A DNA stretch of 64,000 bases from Nocardioides jishulii (GCF_006007965.1 NZ_CP040748.1:1488001-1552000), one strand, 5' to 3'. Shown: positions 26,637-35,073, counted from the first letter of the stretch. Program-made: numbers and translations. The notes: generated by a model from the letters alone, not told the origin.

Positions 26637-27155
26637 ATGGTCGACCCGAACCGCTTCGCCGGAGCCGAGATCCTCCAGTCGTCCTTCCCCAACGACGACG
26701 GCAGCATCTCGCCCGCACTTGCCGCTGCCCTCGAGGCGTACGACGCCGATCCCGGCGCCTTCGCCGACGTCATCCACGCCCTGGCGCCCAGCCGTCTGCT
26801 CGTGCCAGTGGTGGCAGTGCTCGGCGAGGTGGAGTACGACGAGCAGGGGCTGGCCCACGACAAGTCGAGCGACATGGCGACGGTGCTCATCACGGGTGCG
26901 GACGGTCGTCAGGCGCTGCTCGCCTTCACCTCCACCGAGGCGCTGCACCGCTGGAACCCGCAGGCACGCCCCGTCCCGGTCCCCGCGCCCGTGGCAGCGC
27001 AGAGCGCCGTGCAGGAGAAGGCAGCCGCCCTGGTCGTCGACATCGCTGGCCCGGTCACCTTCGTGCTCGAGGAGAACGACCTCGACGCCTTCGCGGCGGG
27101 ATGGACGCTCGCGCGGATCGGCGACCGGACCGGTTGGATCCGCCCCGGGGAGTGA
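26637..27155 (+). CDS. SseB-family protein
   Basis: A 172-residue protein with an SseB N-terminal domain: SRLLVPVVAVLG, then DMATVLITGADGRQALLAFTS and the ALHRWNPQARPVPVP motif, which is the most typical part. SseB-like proteins in Actinobacteria have no settled role. No signal peptide or membrane segment. TAGGCT lies 9 nt before the ATG, so the mRNA would have at most a few untranslated bases. Confidence 0.8.
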   Translation: MVDPNRFAGAEILQSSFPNDDGSISPALAAALEAYDADPGAFADVIHALAPSRLLVPVVAVLGEVEYDEQGLAHDKSSDMATVLITGADGRQALLAFTSTEALHRWNPQARPVPVPAPVAAQSAVQEKAAALVVDIAGPVTFVLEENDLDAFAAGWTLARIGDRTGWIRPGE

Positions 27156-27193
27156 CCTCCACGGGTTCTTCCCCCGGGACACCGCCCCGTGAA

Positions 27194-27222
27194 TTGGCGC
27201 GGCGGGAATGCTCCGCTATGGT
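27194..27222 (+). promoter_or_regulatory. Promoter of infC-rpmI-rplT
   Basis: TTGGCG (27194-27199) and TATGGT (27217-27222) are 17 bp apart, close to the vegetative sigma consensus. Transcription would start near 27229, leaving about 230 nt of leader before infC. Confidence 0.7.
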
Positions 27223-27228
27223 TGGCGC

Positions 27229-27458
27229 GTTGACCGATCTGTCCGGCACCGTCGGACGGATCACCAAGCGGAGGCAAGCACCACGTCTCCCACCCGCATC
27301 GACCGAGACAGGTCGTCGGGTCCGGTCAGGGCATGATCTCGCAAGGATCGTGTCCGGCACACGTCCGGAGGACGTGCGTGACTGGCTTCCGCTATCGACG
27401 AGCGGGAGCCATTCGTCATTTGCGGCGAACGACCACGCACACAACCACTGGAGGACAC
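27229..27458 (+). ncRNA. Structured infC leader, candidate regulatory RNA
   Basis: The untranslated leader can form a 7-bp hairpin (27360-27366 with 27370-27376, GGA loop) and an 11-bp hairpin with one mismatch (27383-27393 with 27401-27411, 7-nt loop). The second is followed by TTCGTCATTT, which is terminator-like. In other bacteria infC-rpmI-rplT is regulated through its leader (L20, IF3 autocontrol). Whether this leader does so is inference. Confidence 0.45.
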
Positions 27459-28139
27459 ATCAGTACTGAGTTGCGCATCAACGACCGGATCCGAGTTCCC
27501 GAGGTCCGGCTCGTGGGTCCCAACGGCGAGACGGTCGGCATCGTTCCGACCGACCAGGCACTGAAGCTTGCCCAGGAAGCCGACCTCGACCTCGTCGAGA
27601 TCGCTCCTCAGGGCCGGCCCCCCGTCTGCAAGCTCATGGACTACGGGAAGTTCAAGTACGAGAACGCCCAGAAGGCCCGTGACGCACGACGGAACCAGAC
27701 GAACGTCATCATCAAGGAGATGAAGCTTCGTCCCAAGATCGACCAGCACGACTACGAGACGAAGAAGGGCCACGTGGTCCGCTTCCTCAAGGCTGGCGAC
27801 AAGGTCAAGATCACGATCATGTTCCGTGGTCGTGAGCAGCACCGCCCCGAGCTCGGCTTCCGCCTGCTGCAGAAGCTGGCCGAGGACGTGGAGGAGCTGG
27901 GCTTCGTCGAGTCGTCGCCCAAGCAGGACGGTCGCAACATGATCATGGTCCTGGGCCCGCACAAGAAGAAGGCCGACGCCAAGGTCGACGTGCAGGCCGA
28001 GAAGGACGCCAAGGTCGCCGAGCGCGCCGCGGCTGCCGAGGAGGACCGCGCAGGCCGGGCGCCGAAGGAAGGCCAGGCCGTCGCGCAGAAGAAGGAGCGC
28101 AAGCGCTCCGAGAACCTGGACCCCGAGATCGAGGCCTGA
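27459..28139 (+). CDS. infC: Translation initiation factor IF-3, ATC start codon
   Basis: IF3 checks start-codon fidelity and keeps 30S subunits free. The 226-residue protein has the N-domain ([19 protein letters not shown] ... [16 protein letters not shown]), the linker, and the C-domain ([19 protein letters not shown] ... MIMVLGP). A basic-acidic tail of about 50 residues (rich in Lys, Glu, Ala) follows. The frame is open upstream, but homology begins at [12 protein letters not shown], preceded by ATC at 27459 with GGAGGA 3 nt before it. Non-AUG infC starts are known from other bacteria as the basis of IF3 autoregulation. First gene of infC-rpmI-rplT. Confidence 0.93.
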   Translation: MSTELRINDRIRVPEVRLVGPNGETVGIVPTDQALKLAQEADLDLVEIAPQGRPPVCKLMDYGKFKYENAQKARDARRNQTNVIIKEMKLRPKIDQHDYETKKGHVVRFLKAGDKVKITIMFRGREQHRPELGFRLLQKLAEDVEELGFVESSPKQDGRNMIMVLGPHKKKADAKVDVQAEKDAKVAERAAAAEEDRAGRAPKEGQAVAQKKERKRSENLDPEIEA

Positions 28140-28206
28140 GCTCCACCCCCATACTTCGGCGGCCTGTGAGGTCGTCGTACGCACCACGAGTAGAGAGAGC
28201 ATCGAG

Positions 28207-28401
28207 ATGCCGAAGAACAAGAGCCACTCCGGTGCCGGCAAGCGCTTCCGCGTGACCGGCTCGGGCAAGATCCTTCGCGAGAAGGCTGGCAAGCGCCACA
28301 ACCTCGAGAAGAAGTCTTCGAAGGTCACCCGTCGCATGACTGGCACCGTCGAGCTCGCCGCGGCCGACGTGCCCCGCGCCAAGAAGCTGCTCGGTCGCTG
28401 A
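28207..28401 (+). CDS. rpmI: 50S ribosomal protein L35
   Basis: A 64-residue, highly basic ribosomal protein with the family start [20 protein letters not shown] and the [15 protein letters not shown] core. It lies 67 bp after infC and 82 bp before rplT. Short ribosome binding site GAGAGAG precedes the ATG. Confidence 0.97.
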   Translation: MPKNKSHSGAGKRFRVTGSGKILREKAGKRHNLEKKSSKVTRRMTGTVELAAADVPRAKKLLGR

Positions 28402-28483
28402 TCCTGCGTCGTATCCCCACCCCCGACTTTCGGTGACTGCCTCGAAGCAGTCCGCCGGTCTTTCAAGCAACAAGGAGTAAGAA

Positions 28484-28867
28484 ATGGCACGCGTCAAGCG
28501 GGCAGTCAACGCCCAGAAGAAGCGCCGGGTAATCCTCGAGCGCGCATCGGGCTACCGCGGTCAGCGTTCGCGCCTCTACCGCAAGGCCAAGGAGCAGGTC
28601 ACCCACTCCCTGGTCTACAACTACAACGACCGCCGCAAGAACAAGGGCAACTTCCGCAAGCTGTGGATCCAGCGCATCAACGCTGCTGCCCGCGCCAACG
28701 GCATGACCTACAACCGCTTCATCCAGGGCCTGAACCTGGCTGGCATCGAGGTCGACCGCAAGATCCTGGCCGAGCTGGCCGTCAGCGACGCCCCGGCGTT
28801 CGCCACCCTGGTCGAGGCTGCCAAGGCCGCCCTGCCCGAGGACGTCAACGCCCCCAAGGCCTCTTGA
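28484..28867 (+). CDS. rplT: 50S ribosomal protein L20
   Basis: A 127-residue basic assembly protein with [20 protein letters not shown], the long helix with [35 protein letters not shown] and [24 protein letters not shown] sits at a good distance before the ATG. The operon terminator would be expected just after it, but the only strong hairpin found lies inside the next gene (28932-28965). Confidence 0.97.
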   Translation: MARVKRAVNAQKKRRVILERASGYRGQRSRLYRKAKEQVTHSLVYNYNDRRKNKGNFRKLWIQRINAAARANGMTYNRFIQGLNLAGIEVDRKILAELAVSDAPAFATLVEAAKAALPEDVNAPKAS

Positions 28868-28876
28868 TCCTCTGAC

Positions 28877-29656
28877 GTGAACACTCCTCTGTCGCACGCG
28901 AACAGCCGCGTCAAGGAGGCACGGAAGCTCAGCCGCCGCTCGGTGAGAACCGAGCGGCGGCTTTTCCTTGCCGACGGCCCCAAGGCCGTCGAGGGCGCCC
29001 TCACGGTGCCCGGTTGCGTGGTCGAGGTCTTCGCCACCGTCGCCGCCGCCGAGCAGTACGCGGCGCTCCTGGTCGACGTGCCCCAGCTCTGGCTCGTCGA
29101 GGACCGGGCGATGGACTCGCTCTCCGACTCCGTCAGCCCCGCGGGCGTCGTCGCCGTCTGCCGCTTCCTCGACGTCGACCTGGCTGACGTCCTCTCGTCG
29201 TCCCCCCGTCTCGTCACCGTCTGCGCCGACGTGCGCGACCCCGGCAACGCCGGCACGGTGATCCGTACCAGCGACGCCGCCGGTGCCCAGGCCGTCGTGC
29301 TGGCCGGCCACAGCGTCGACCCCTACAACCCCAAGACCGTCCGGGCCAGCGTCGGCAGCCTCTTCCACCTTCCCGTCGTCCTGGTCGACGACCCGGGCCA
29401 GGTCGTCCGGGCGCTCCAGGAAGCGGGCCTCACCGTCCTGGCGGCCGACGGAGCCGGTGAGGTCGACCTCTTCGACGCTGACCTCGCGCCGGCCACGGCG
29501 TGGCTCTTCGGCAACGAGGCGTGGGGGCTGCCCGACGAGCTCGCGGCCCTGGCCGACCACCGCGTCTCGATCCCGATCCACGGCAGCGCCGAGAGCCTCA
29601 ACCTCGCCACGGCGGCGGCCGTCTGCCTCTACGCGAGCGCTCGCGCCCAACGGTGA
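28877..29656 (+). CDS. TrmH/SpoU-family RNA 2'-O-methyltransferase
   Basis: A 259-residue SPOUT methyltransferase acting on rRNA or tRNA ribose; the exact target is not evident. The N-terminal substrate-binding domain begins SRVKEARKLSRRSVRTERRL, as in family members, which supports the GTG start at 28877, 9 bp after the rplT stop. The three SPOUT motifs are DPGNAGTVIRTSDAAG, LFGNEAWGLP and ESLNLATAAAVCLY. A perfect 13-bp hairpin followed by TTTT lies within codons 19-29, so transcripts may stop inside the gene. The stop overlaps the DUF4031 GTG by 4 bp. Confidence 0.92.
   Translation: MNTPLSHANSRVKEARKLSRRSVRTERRLFLADGPKAVEGALTVPGCVVEVFATVAAAEQYAALLVDVPQLWLVEDRAMDSLSDSVSPAGVVAVCRFLDVDLADVLSSSPRLVTVCADVRDPGNAGTVIRTSDAAGAQAVVLAGHSVDPYNPKTVRASVGSLFHLPVVLVDDPGQVVRALQEAGLTVLAADGAGEVDLFDADLAPATAWLFGNEAWGLPDELAALADHRVSIPIHGSAESLNLATAAAVCLYASARAQR
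28932..28965 (+). terminator. Intrinsic-terminator-like hairpin inside the SpoU methyltransferase gene
   Basis: Arms 28932-28944 and 28949-28961 form a perfect 13-bp GC-rich stem with a GAGA tetraloop, directly followed by TTTT (28962-28965). It lies 65-98 bp after the rplT stop, where an operon terminator would be expected, yet it encodes conserved N-terminal residues of the methyltransferase. Confidence 0.7.
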
Positions 29657-29916
29657 TCGTCATCGATCCTCCGGCCGTGCACCGCTACGGCCGCACCTGG
29701 TCCCACCTGGCCAGCGACACCTCGTTGACGGAGCTGCACGCCTTCGCCCGCGCCCAGGGGATCCCTGAGCGGGGCTTCGACCGCGACCACTACGACGTAC
29801 CCGCCGAGTACCACGCGGCGATGGTGGCCGCCGGCGCGGTCGAGGTGACCTCGCGCGAGCTCGTCATCCTCCTGCGCCGGGCCGGCCTGCGTCGTCCGAA
29901 GCCGCTGGCCGACTGA
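29653..29916 (+). CDS. DUF4031 protein
   Basis: An 87-residue protein of the DUF4031 family, recognisable by DPPAVHRYGRTWSHLASDTS, LHAFARAQGIPERGFDRDHYD and a C-terminal ELVILLRRAGLRR. No biochemical function is known to me. GTG 29653 overlaps the methyltransferase stop (GTGA), so the genes are coupled. Its last 53 bp overlap the end of the convergent HD-domain gene. Confidence 0.82.
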   Translation: MIVIDPPAVHRYGRTWSHLASDTSLTELHAFARAQGIPERGFDRDHYDVPAEYHAAMVAAGAVEVTSRELVILLRRAGLRRPKPLAD

Positions 29917-30514
29917 GCTGCTGCAGCTCGCGGGCGACGTTGTCGCGTGCCCTGTCCTCCCAGGCAGCGCGGCCGTGGGCGGTGCGGAAGAGCGCGGGGC
30001 GCTGGAGGAGCGTACGCAGGACCTCGGCGCGCCCCTGCCGGAAGAGCGCGTCGGGCACGGTGGCGTACTCGTGCCGCACCCCGGCCGCGTACTCGTCGTA
30101 GCGCTCGGAGGGAGCAGCGAGGATCGCCAGGTCGGCGTCGCAGAGCGCTTCACCGTCGCGGTCACCCGGAGCGGGGTCGTGGTCCCGGGTGAGCAGGACG
30201 AGGCGTACGACCTCGGCGCGCTCGGGATGCTCCGCCAGCTCGCGCTCGGCCCACGCGGCGGAGCGACCCTCGGGGTCGGGTTCGGCGTCGTACACCGCGT
30301 CGTGGAACCAGGCGGCGAGCCGTACCGTCGCCAGGTCGTCGACGTGGTCGGCCAGCTCGTCCAGGTGGGCCAGCACCTCGCTCAGGTGAGTCAGGCCGTG
30401 GTGACCGCGGCTCGACGAGGCGTAGGCGCGCGTCAGGGCGTCGCGCAGGTCGGTGCGCCCGGGCAGGGGCCACCAGGCAGCGAGCGAGGGCGGTGGGGCA
30501 GGGTCGGAGGACAC
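29864..30514 (-). CDS. HD-domain predicted metal-dependent phosphohydrolase
   Basis: About 216 residues of the HD-superfamily type often annotated as predicted metal-dependent HD phosphohydrolase. The metal-site elements are HHGLTHLSEVL, the HD pair in LAAWFHDAVYD, and CDADLAILAAP near the middle; the substrate is unknown. The start is uncertain: GTG at 30514 gives VSSDPAPPPSLAAW, and an earlier in-frame TTG at 30526 adds four residues. It converges on the DUF4031 gene with a 53-bp overlap and is divergent from a histidine kinase gene about 30 bp away. Confidence 0.78.
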   Translation of the reverse strand: MSSDPAPPPSLAAWWPLPGRTDLRDALTRAYASSSRGHHGLTHLSEVLAHLDELADHVDDLATVRLAAWFHDAVYDAEPDPEGRSAAWAERELAEHPERAEVVRLVLLTRDHDPAPGDRDGEALCDADLAILAAPSERYDEYAAGVRHEYATVPDALFRQGRAEVLRTLLQRPALFRTAHGRAAWEDRARDNVARELQQLSRPAASDDAGRPGAGG

Positions 30515-30531
30515 GCCCCCATTCAACTCGC

Positions 30532-30537
30532 TACATT
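30532..30537 (+). promoter_or_regulatory. Leaderless -10 element of the PAS histidine kinase gene
   Basis: TACATT ends 6 nt before the GTG at 30544. Confidence 0.45.
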
Positions 30538-30543
30538 CGGCGC

Positions 30544-31596
30544 GTGACTCACGAGTGGCTCGACCAGCTCCCCGACGGGGTGGTCATCGCCGACCGCCAT
30601 GGCCGGGCGGAGTTCGTCAACGCCCCGGCTCGCGCCATGCTCGGCGAGGGGGCCCGGCCCGGGCAGGCGTTGGAGGACGTCCTCGCGCTGGTCGACCACC
30701 GCGGCACCAGCTGGTGGGAGCACAACCAGCCGTACGCGGGTCTCGGCATCCGTTCCGGGGTGCCGGAGCAGTCGTGGCTCCTGCCCGACGGCAGCGAGGT
30801 CCTGGTCGTCGCGCGGCTGCACCGCGTCGCTCCCGGCGCTCCGATCGAGCAGGTCGCCCTCACCCTGCGCAGCGGTCGGGGTCGTGCACGCCTGGACCGC
30901 GAGCGGTCGGACCTCGTCGCCACGGTCGCCCACGAGCTGCGCTCGCCGCTGACCGGGGTCAAGGGCTTCGTGCAGGCGCTGCTCAACCGGTGGGACGTGC
31001 TCAACGACGAGCAGAAGAAGCTCATGCTCGCCACCGTCAACTCCGACGCCGACCGACTGGTGCGGCTGATCGCGGAGCTCCTCGACGTGGCCCGGCTCGA
31101 CACCGGGCGACTGAGCATCTATCCCCGCGAGGTCGACGCGCAGGTGCTCGTCGGACGCGTCGTCGACTCGGTCTCCTCGGCCACGGCACGCCCCCTGCGG
31201 CTGGACGTGGCCGAGTTCGACGAGGGAGCCCTGGAGGCCTTCGCCGATCCCGACAAGTTCACCCAGGTGGTCACCAACCTGGTCGAGAACGCGGTGCGCC
31301 ACGGCGGCGGCGAGGTCGTCGTACGCGTACGTCACCTCGGGGAGGAGTCCGACTTCCCCGGCGTCAGCGTCGAGGTCAGCGACGAGGGCGAGGGCATCCC
31401 CGAGATCCTGCGCAAGCGGGTGCTCACCAAGTTCTGGACCCAGGGGTCGAGCGGCGGCAGCGGGTTGGGCATGTACATCGCCCACGGCTTGACGCGGGCC
31501 CACGGCGGGGACCTCGCCATCGGTGACCGGGAGGGCGGGGGAGCCCTCGTCACGGTGCGCTGGCCATCGGTCGACTGGCGCGACCACGTGCGATGA
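30544..31596 (+). CDS. Cytoplasmic PAS-domain sensor histidine kinase
   Basis: A 350-residue histidine kinase without transmembrane segments. An N-terminal PAS-like domain (about 3-110: LPDGVVIADRHGRAEFVNAP) is followed by HisKA with the phosphoacceptor His130 in TVAHELRSPLTG, and a HATPase domain (N-box VTNLVENAVRHG, G1 SDEGEGIP, G2 GGSGLGMYIAHG). It therefore probably senses an internal signal. No response regulator overlaps it; the nearest, at 31688, has its own promoter-like hexamer, so partnership is uncertain. Its GTG start follows a leaderless-type hexamer. Confidence 0.9.
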   Translation: MTHEWLDQLPDGVVIADRHGRAEFVNAPARAMLGEGARPGQALEDVLALVDHRGTSWWEHNQPYAGLGIRSGVPEQSWLLPDGSEVLVVARLHRVAPGAPIEQVALTLRSGRGRARLDRERSDLVATVAHELRSPLTGVKGFVQALLNRWDVLNDEQKKLMLATVNSDADRLVRLIAELLDVARLDTGRLSIYPREVDAQVLVGRVVDSVSSATARPLRLDVAEFDEGALEAFADPDKFTQVVTNLVENAVRHGGGEVVVRVRHLGEESDFPGVSVEVSDEGEGIPEILRKRVLTKFWTQGSSGGSGLGMYIAHGLTRAHGGDLAIGDREGGGALVTVRWPSVDWRDHVR

Positions 31597-31674
31597 GCGC
31601 GCTCGCGACGGACCCGGTCCGGACCCGCACAGAACCTTCACGAGTTGAGCGACCTTCCTGCACGGCCCGGTTCC

Positions 31675-31680
31675 TAGGGT
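31675..31680 (+). promoter_or_regulatory. Leaderless -10 element of the response regulator gene
   Basis: TAGGGT ends 7 nt before the ATG at 31688. The 90-bp gap upstream holds two ACCTTC copies 18 bp apart (31634 and 31652), whose meaning is unclear. Confidence 0.45.
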
Positions 31681-31687
31681 CAGGGGC

Positions 31688-32386
31688 ATGAAGAGACGCA
31701 CAGTGCTGCTGGTCGAGGACGAGCGCACCATCAGCGACGCCCTGGCTGACCGGTTCCGGTCCGAGGGCTACGAGGTGGCCCAGGCCTTCGACGGCCCCTC
31801 GGCCGTCCAGACCGCCGAGGCGTTCCAGCCGGACGTCGTGGTGCTCGACGTCATGCTGCCGGGCTTCGACGGGCACGAGGTCTGCCGACGCATCCAGGCG
31901 ACGCGCCCCGTCCCCGTCCTCATGCTGACGGCCCGGGACGAGGAGGCCGACGTGCTCGTCGGACTCGGCGTCGGAGCCGACGACTACCTGACGAAGCCCT
32001 TCCGGATCCGCGAGGTCGTCGCCCGGGTGGCGGCCCTGCTGCGCCGCGTCGAACGGGCCTCGGCGCTCTCCTCCCAGGACGCACCGGCCGACGCGGAGGT
32101 GCTGCGGGTGGGTGACCTCGAGGTCGACCTGGCCGAGCGTCGGGTGCGCGTCGCCGGGGGAGAGGTCCACCTGACTCGCACCGAGTTCGACCTGCTCGCG
32201 GTGCTGGCAGGTGAGCCGGGCCGGGTGCAGAGTCGCGAGCGCCTGCTCGCCGAGGTCTGGGACTGGGCCGACGCCGCCGGCACCCGCACGGTCGACAGCC
32301 ACGTGAAGGCGGTGCGGCAGAAGATCGGTCCCGAGCGCATCCGCACCGTGCACGGCGTGGGGTACGCCCTGGAAGCGGTGCGATGA
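31688..32386 (+). CDS. OmpR/PhoB-family response regulator
   Basis: A 232-residue DNA-binding response regulator. The receiver domain has acidic ED at 10-11, the phosphoacceptor Asp54 in VVVLDVMLPG and Lys103 in DDYLTKPF. The C-terminal winged helix spans about 135-230 (VHLTRTEFDLLAVLAGEPGR, SHVKAVRQKIG, IRTVHGVGYAL). Its stop overlaps the ATG of the following large histidine kinase by 4 bp, so the cognate sensor is most likely that kinase rather than the upstream PAS kinase. Confidence 0.94.
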   Translation: MKRRTVLLVEDERTISDALADRFRSEGYEVAQAFDGPSAVQTAEAFQPDVVVLDVMLPGFDGHEVCRRIQATRPVPVLMLTARDEEADVLVGLGVGADDYLTKPFRIREVVARVAALLRRVERASALSSQDAPADAEVLRVGDLEVDLAERRVRVAGGEVHLTRTEFDLLAVLAGEPGRVQSRERLLAEVWDWADAAGTRTVDSHVKAVRQKIGPERIRTVHGVGYALEAVR

Positions 32387-34959
32387 GCGCGCTCACCCGG
32401 ATCAGCTCCATCAAGGTGAAGCTCGGTCTGCTGGTCGTCGCGGCCTCCCTCGTCACGGCGTTGGTCGCCACGGTGGGCAGCGCCGCCGGCGTCTCGCCCT
32501 GGCTCACCCTGCCGGTGACCCTGTTCCTCGCCCTGCTCGTGACCCAGCTGCTCGCCTCGGGGATGGTCGCCCCGCTCGTGCAGATGACCGAGGCCGCCCG
32601 GGCGATGGCGAGGGGTGCCTACGACGCCCGCGTCCTCACCGCCAACGCCGACGAGGTGGGTGAGCTGGCGCGCTCCTTCAACGTGATGGCCGCTGACCTG
32701 CAACGCGTCGACGCCGAGCGCCGTGACCTGATCGCGACCGTGTCGCACGAGCTGCGTACGCCGGTGGCTGCCCTCAGCGCCCAGCTGGAGAACCTGGCCG
32801 ACGGTGTGGTCGAGCCGACCCCGGAGCGGCTCGGCTCCACCCTGGCCAGTGCCGAGCGTCTGGGTGACCTGCTGGCCGACCTGCTCGCCCTGTCGCGCCT
32901 GGAGGCCGGGGTCGTCGACCTCGACCCGGTGGCGGTGGACCTCTCCTCACTCGTCGCGGGCTGCGCCGAGGAGGTGGCTGCCGCGGGGAGGGACGTCGAC
33001 ATCGAGGTCGACGTGCCCGCCGACATGCAGGTCTGGGCCGACCCGGTCAGGTTGCGCCAGCTGCTCATCAACGGACTCGACAACGCCGCCCGGCACGCCC
33101 CTGAGGGGACGGCCGTCGAGGTCCACGCCGGGGGTGGCGAGGACGGCTCGTGGTGGCTCGAGGTGCTGGACGCCGGAGCCGGAGTCGCCCCCGCTGACCG
33201 CGAGCGCGTCTTCGAGCGCTTCGGCACCGATGCCGAGGGCGGCGGCACCGGTCTGGGCCTCGCGGTCTCGCGCTGGGTCGCTCGCCTGCACGGCGGCTCG
33301 TTGGCCTTCGTCGACCCCGAGCCCGGTCGTACGGGCGCGCGGTTGCGCCTGGAGGTGCCCGGACCACGCCTCGTGGCCGCCCGCAGCGGAGCCACCCCGC
33401 AGCAGGTCGTTCCCGCTCCGGCGTTCACGGTTCCCGTCGGGTCCGCGCCCGGCACCACCCCGGTCCCGGCGGACGACTCCACGGCGTTCCTCTTCGGGGG
33501 GCGTTGGCCCGAACGTCGTCCTGACCGGGCGCCATGGATCGTCGCGGCTGCCGCCCTCGTCGGGGTGCTGGCTGCGGCCACGGTGGTCGGGGTCGGCCCG
33601 GGGCTCATGTGGTCGCTCGTGCTGGTGGCGGCCGGAGCGGTGGCCTGGACGGCCTCGCCCCGACGTACGCAGCCGTTCACGGTGCTGTGCACGACGCTGG
33701 CCACGGCCGCGGTCCTGAGCATGACGATCCACCTGCAGGGGGGTGTGACCGCGTTGGCCCTCTTCGCGGCCGCGGGCACCTTCCTCGCCGGTGTCACCGG
33801 GGCGACGACGCTGCGGGGCATGCTCGTGTCCGGACTGGCCTGGCCGATGTCCGCACTGCGTGGCCTGGCCTGGCTGGGACGCTCGCTCCAGGTCACAGGC
33901 CACCGGTCGCGACGGACGGCCGTGGTGCGGACCGTTGCCGCCTCGCTGGTCGGCCTGGCCGTCTTCGGCTTCCTGCTCGTCAGCGCGGACGCCATGCTCA
34001 CCGACTGGGTCACCCGCCTGGTCCCGGACATCAGCGTGGACACCGCCGTGGCGCGCACGTTCGTCGCCCTGGCCATCGGCGGCATGACCTTGGCCGCGGC
34101 CTACCTGGCCCTCAACCCACCTGAGGTCGACCCGCGCCCCGGGCACGGCCTGACGGCTACCAACCGCTGGGAGTGGGTGGTCCCGGTCCTGGCCGTGGTG
34201 GCGGTCTTCGCGGTCTTCGTCGTCGTCCAGGTCACCGTGGTGATCGGTGGTGACGCCTACGTGCGTCGCACCACCGGACTGACCTACTCCGAGTACGCCC
34301 GCCAAGGCTTCTTCCAGATGGTGCTGGCGACCGCGCTGGCCCTCGTCGTCGTCTGGCTGGCCGCCCGACGCGCGGGGACGACCACGCGCGATCGCCGCTG
34401 GCTGATCGGCACCACGGGCGCGCTCTGCCTGTTGGTGCTGGGCGTGGTGGCGACGGCGCTGGGTCGCCTCGCCGTCTACCAGGACGCGTACGGCTACACC
34501 GTCGCGCGGGTCCTGGCCTACGCCGTCGAGGGATGGCTCGGACTGGTCGTCCTCGCCGTGATGGTCCTCGGTGCCGTGGGACGCGGTGCGTTCGTCCCGC
34601 GGGTGGCGCTCGTCTCCGGGACGGCGATCATCGTCGCCCTGAGCTGGTTCAACACCTCGGCGTGGGTGGCCGAGCGCAACATCGATCGCTACGAGGCCAC
34701 CGGCAAGCTCGACCTCCACTACCTCAGCGACCTCGGGGACGCAGCCTTCCCGGTCGTGGTGGAGCGGCTGCCCGCCTCGACTGCCGCCTGCGTGTGGGAG
34801 TTCGGTCCGCACGGTGACGGCATGCTGCCGATGGAGGCGTCCGAGCCGGTGGGACTACGTGAGTGGACGTGGGACCGGGCGCGGGCGGAGGAGGCCCTCT
34901 CCCACCTCCGGGACCAGGAGGTCGAGGACCTGCCTGCGGGGTGCTACGACGAGTACTGA
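32383..34959 (+). CDS. HAMP sensor histidine kinase fused to a DUF4153-like multi-pass membrane region
   Basis: An 858-residue fusion. Residues 10-62 hold two membrane segments, about 62-114 HAMP, then HisKA with His122 in [13 protein letters not shown], and HATPase (about 205-328: N-box [15 protein letters not shown]1 DAGAGV, G2 [12 protein letters not shown]). A Pro/Ala-rich linker (about 335-385) leads to a second membrane half (about 385-785) with about ten hydrophobic segments. Its motif [13 protein letters not shown] (632-644) is typical of DUF4153/DUF4173 proteins, which usually are separate genes. The last 70 residues are hydrophilic ([20 protein letters not shown]). No stop or frame change interrupts the join. 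ATG overlaps the response regulator stop. The membrane half may act as sensor or output module; this is inference. Confidence 0.88.
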   Translation: MSALTRISSIKVKLGLLVVAASLVTALVATVGSAAGVSPWLTLPVTLFLALLVTQLLASGMVAPLVQMTEAARAMARGAYDARVLTANADEVGELARSFNVMAADLQRVDAERRDLIATVSHELRTPVAALSAQLENLADGVVEPTPERLGSTLASAERLGDLLADLLALSRLEAGVVDLDPVAVDLSSLVAGCAEEVAAAGRDVDIEVDVPADMQVWADPVRLRQLLINGLDNAARHAPEGTAVEVHAGGGEDGSWWLEVLDAGAGVAPADRERVFERFGTDAEGGGTGLGLAVSRWVARLHGGSLAFVDPEPGRTGARLRLEVPGPRLVAARSGATPQQVVPAPAFTVPVGSAPGTTPVPADDSTAFLFGGRWPERRPDRAPWIVAAAALVGVLAAATVVGVGPGLMWSLVLVAAGAVAWTASPRRTQPFTVLCTTLATAAVLSMTIHLQGGVTALALFAAAGTFLAGVTGATTLRGMLVSGLAWPMSALRGLAWLGRSLQVTGHRSRRTAVVRTVAASLVGLAVFGFLLVSADAMLTDWVTRLVPDISVDTAVARTFVALAIGGMTLAAAYLALNPPEVDPRPGHGLTATNRWEWVVPVLAVVAVFAVFVVVQVTVVIGGDAYVRRTTGLTYSEYARQGFFQMVLATALALVVVWLAARRAGTTTRDRRWLIGTTGALCLLVLGVVATALGRLAVYQDAYGYTVARVLAYAVEGWLGLVVLAVMVLGAVGRGAFVPRVALVSGTAIIVALSWFNTSAWVAERNIDRYEATGKLDLHYLSDLGDAAFPVVVERLPASTAACVWEFGPHGDGMLPMEASEPVGLREWTWDRARAEEALSHLRDQEVEDLPAGCYDEY

Positions 34960-35004
34960 GCGGGCTTGAGCAGTCCACGCGGTTCGGCGCAGCTCGCCGG
35001 GGCG

Positions 35005-35010
35005 TAGTCT
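35005..35010 (+). promoter_or_regulatory. Leaderless -10 element before the pheS upstream ORF
   Basis: TAGTCT ends 6 nt before the GTG at 35017, the same layout as other leaderless genes here. Confidence 0.4.
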
Positions 35011-35016
35011 GGGCGC

Positions 35017-35073
35017 GTGAGGTGGACCCAGCGATTTACCTGCCCCGGACCCGTCGCGGTTCGGGGGGTCTGA
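35017..35073 (+). CDS. Possible leaderless upstream ORF in the pheS leader
   Basis: An 18-codon frame, [18 protein letters not shown], ends at TGA 35071-35073. It starts exactly where a transcript from TAGTCT should begin. It has one Phe codon (TTT, rare in this genome), one Trp and one Cys. Leader peptides are known to control pheST in enterobacteria (pheM), but those are Phe-rich; this one is not. The call rests on position only. Confidence 0.3.
   Translation: MRWTQRFTCPGPVAVRGV

Noticed and set aside
31634..31657. ACCTTC direct repeats before the response regulator as an autoregulatory box
   Set aside because: The 18-bp spacing does not match the approximately 11-bp spacing of OmpR-type sites, and the hexamer is too short to be significant.
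35018..35034. T-box riboswitch ahead of pheS
   Set aside because: GGTGGACCCAGCG vaguely resembles the T-box sequence, but there is no room for a stem I/specifier loop upstream of the probable start site and no terminator-antiterminator pair.
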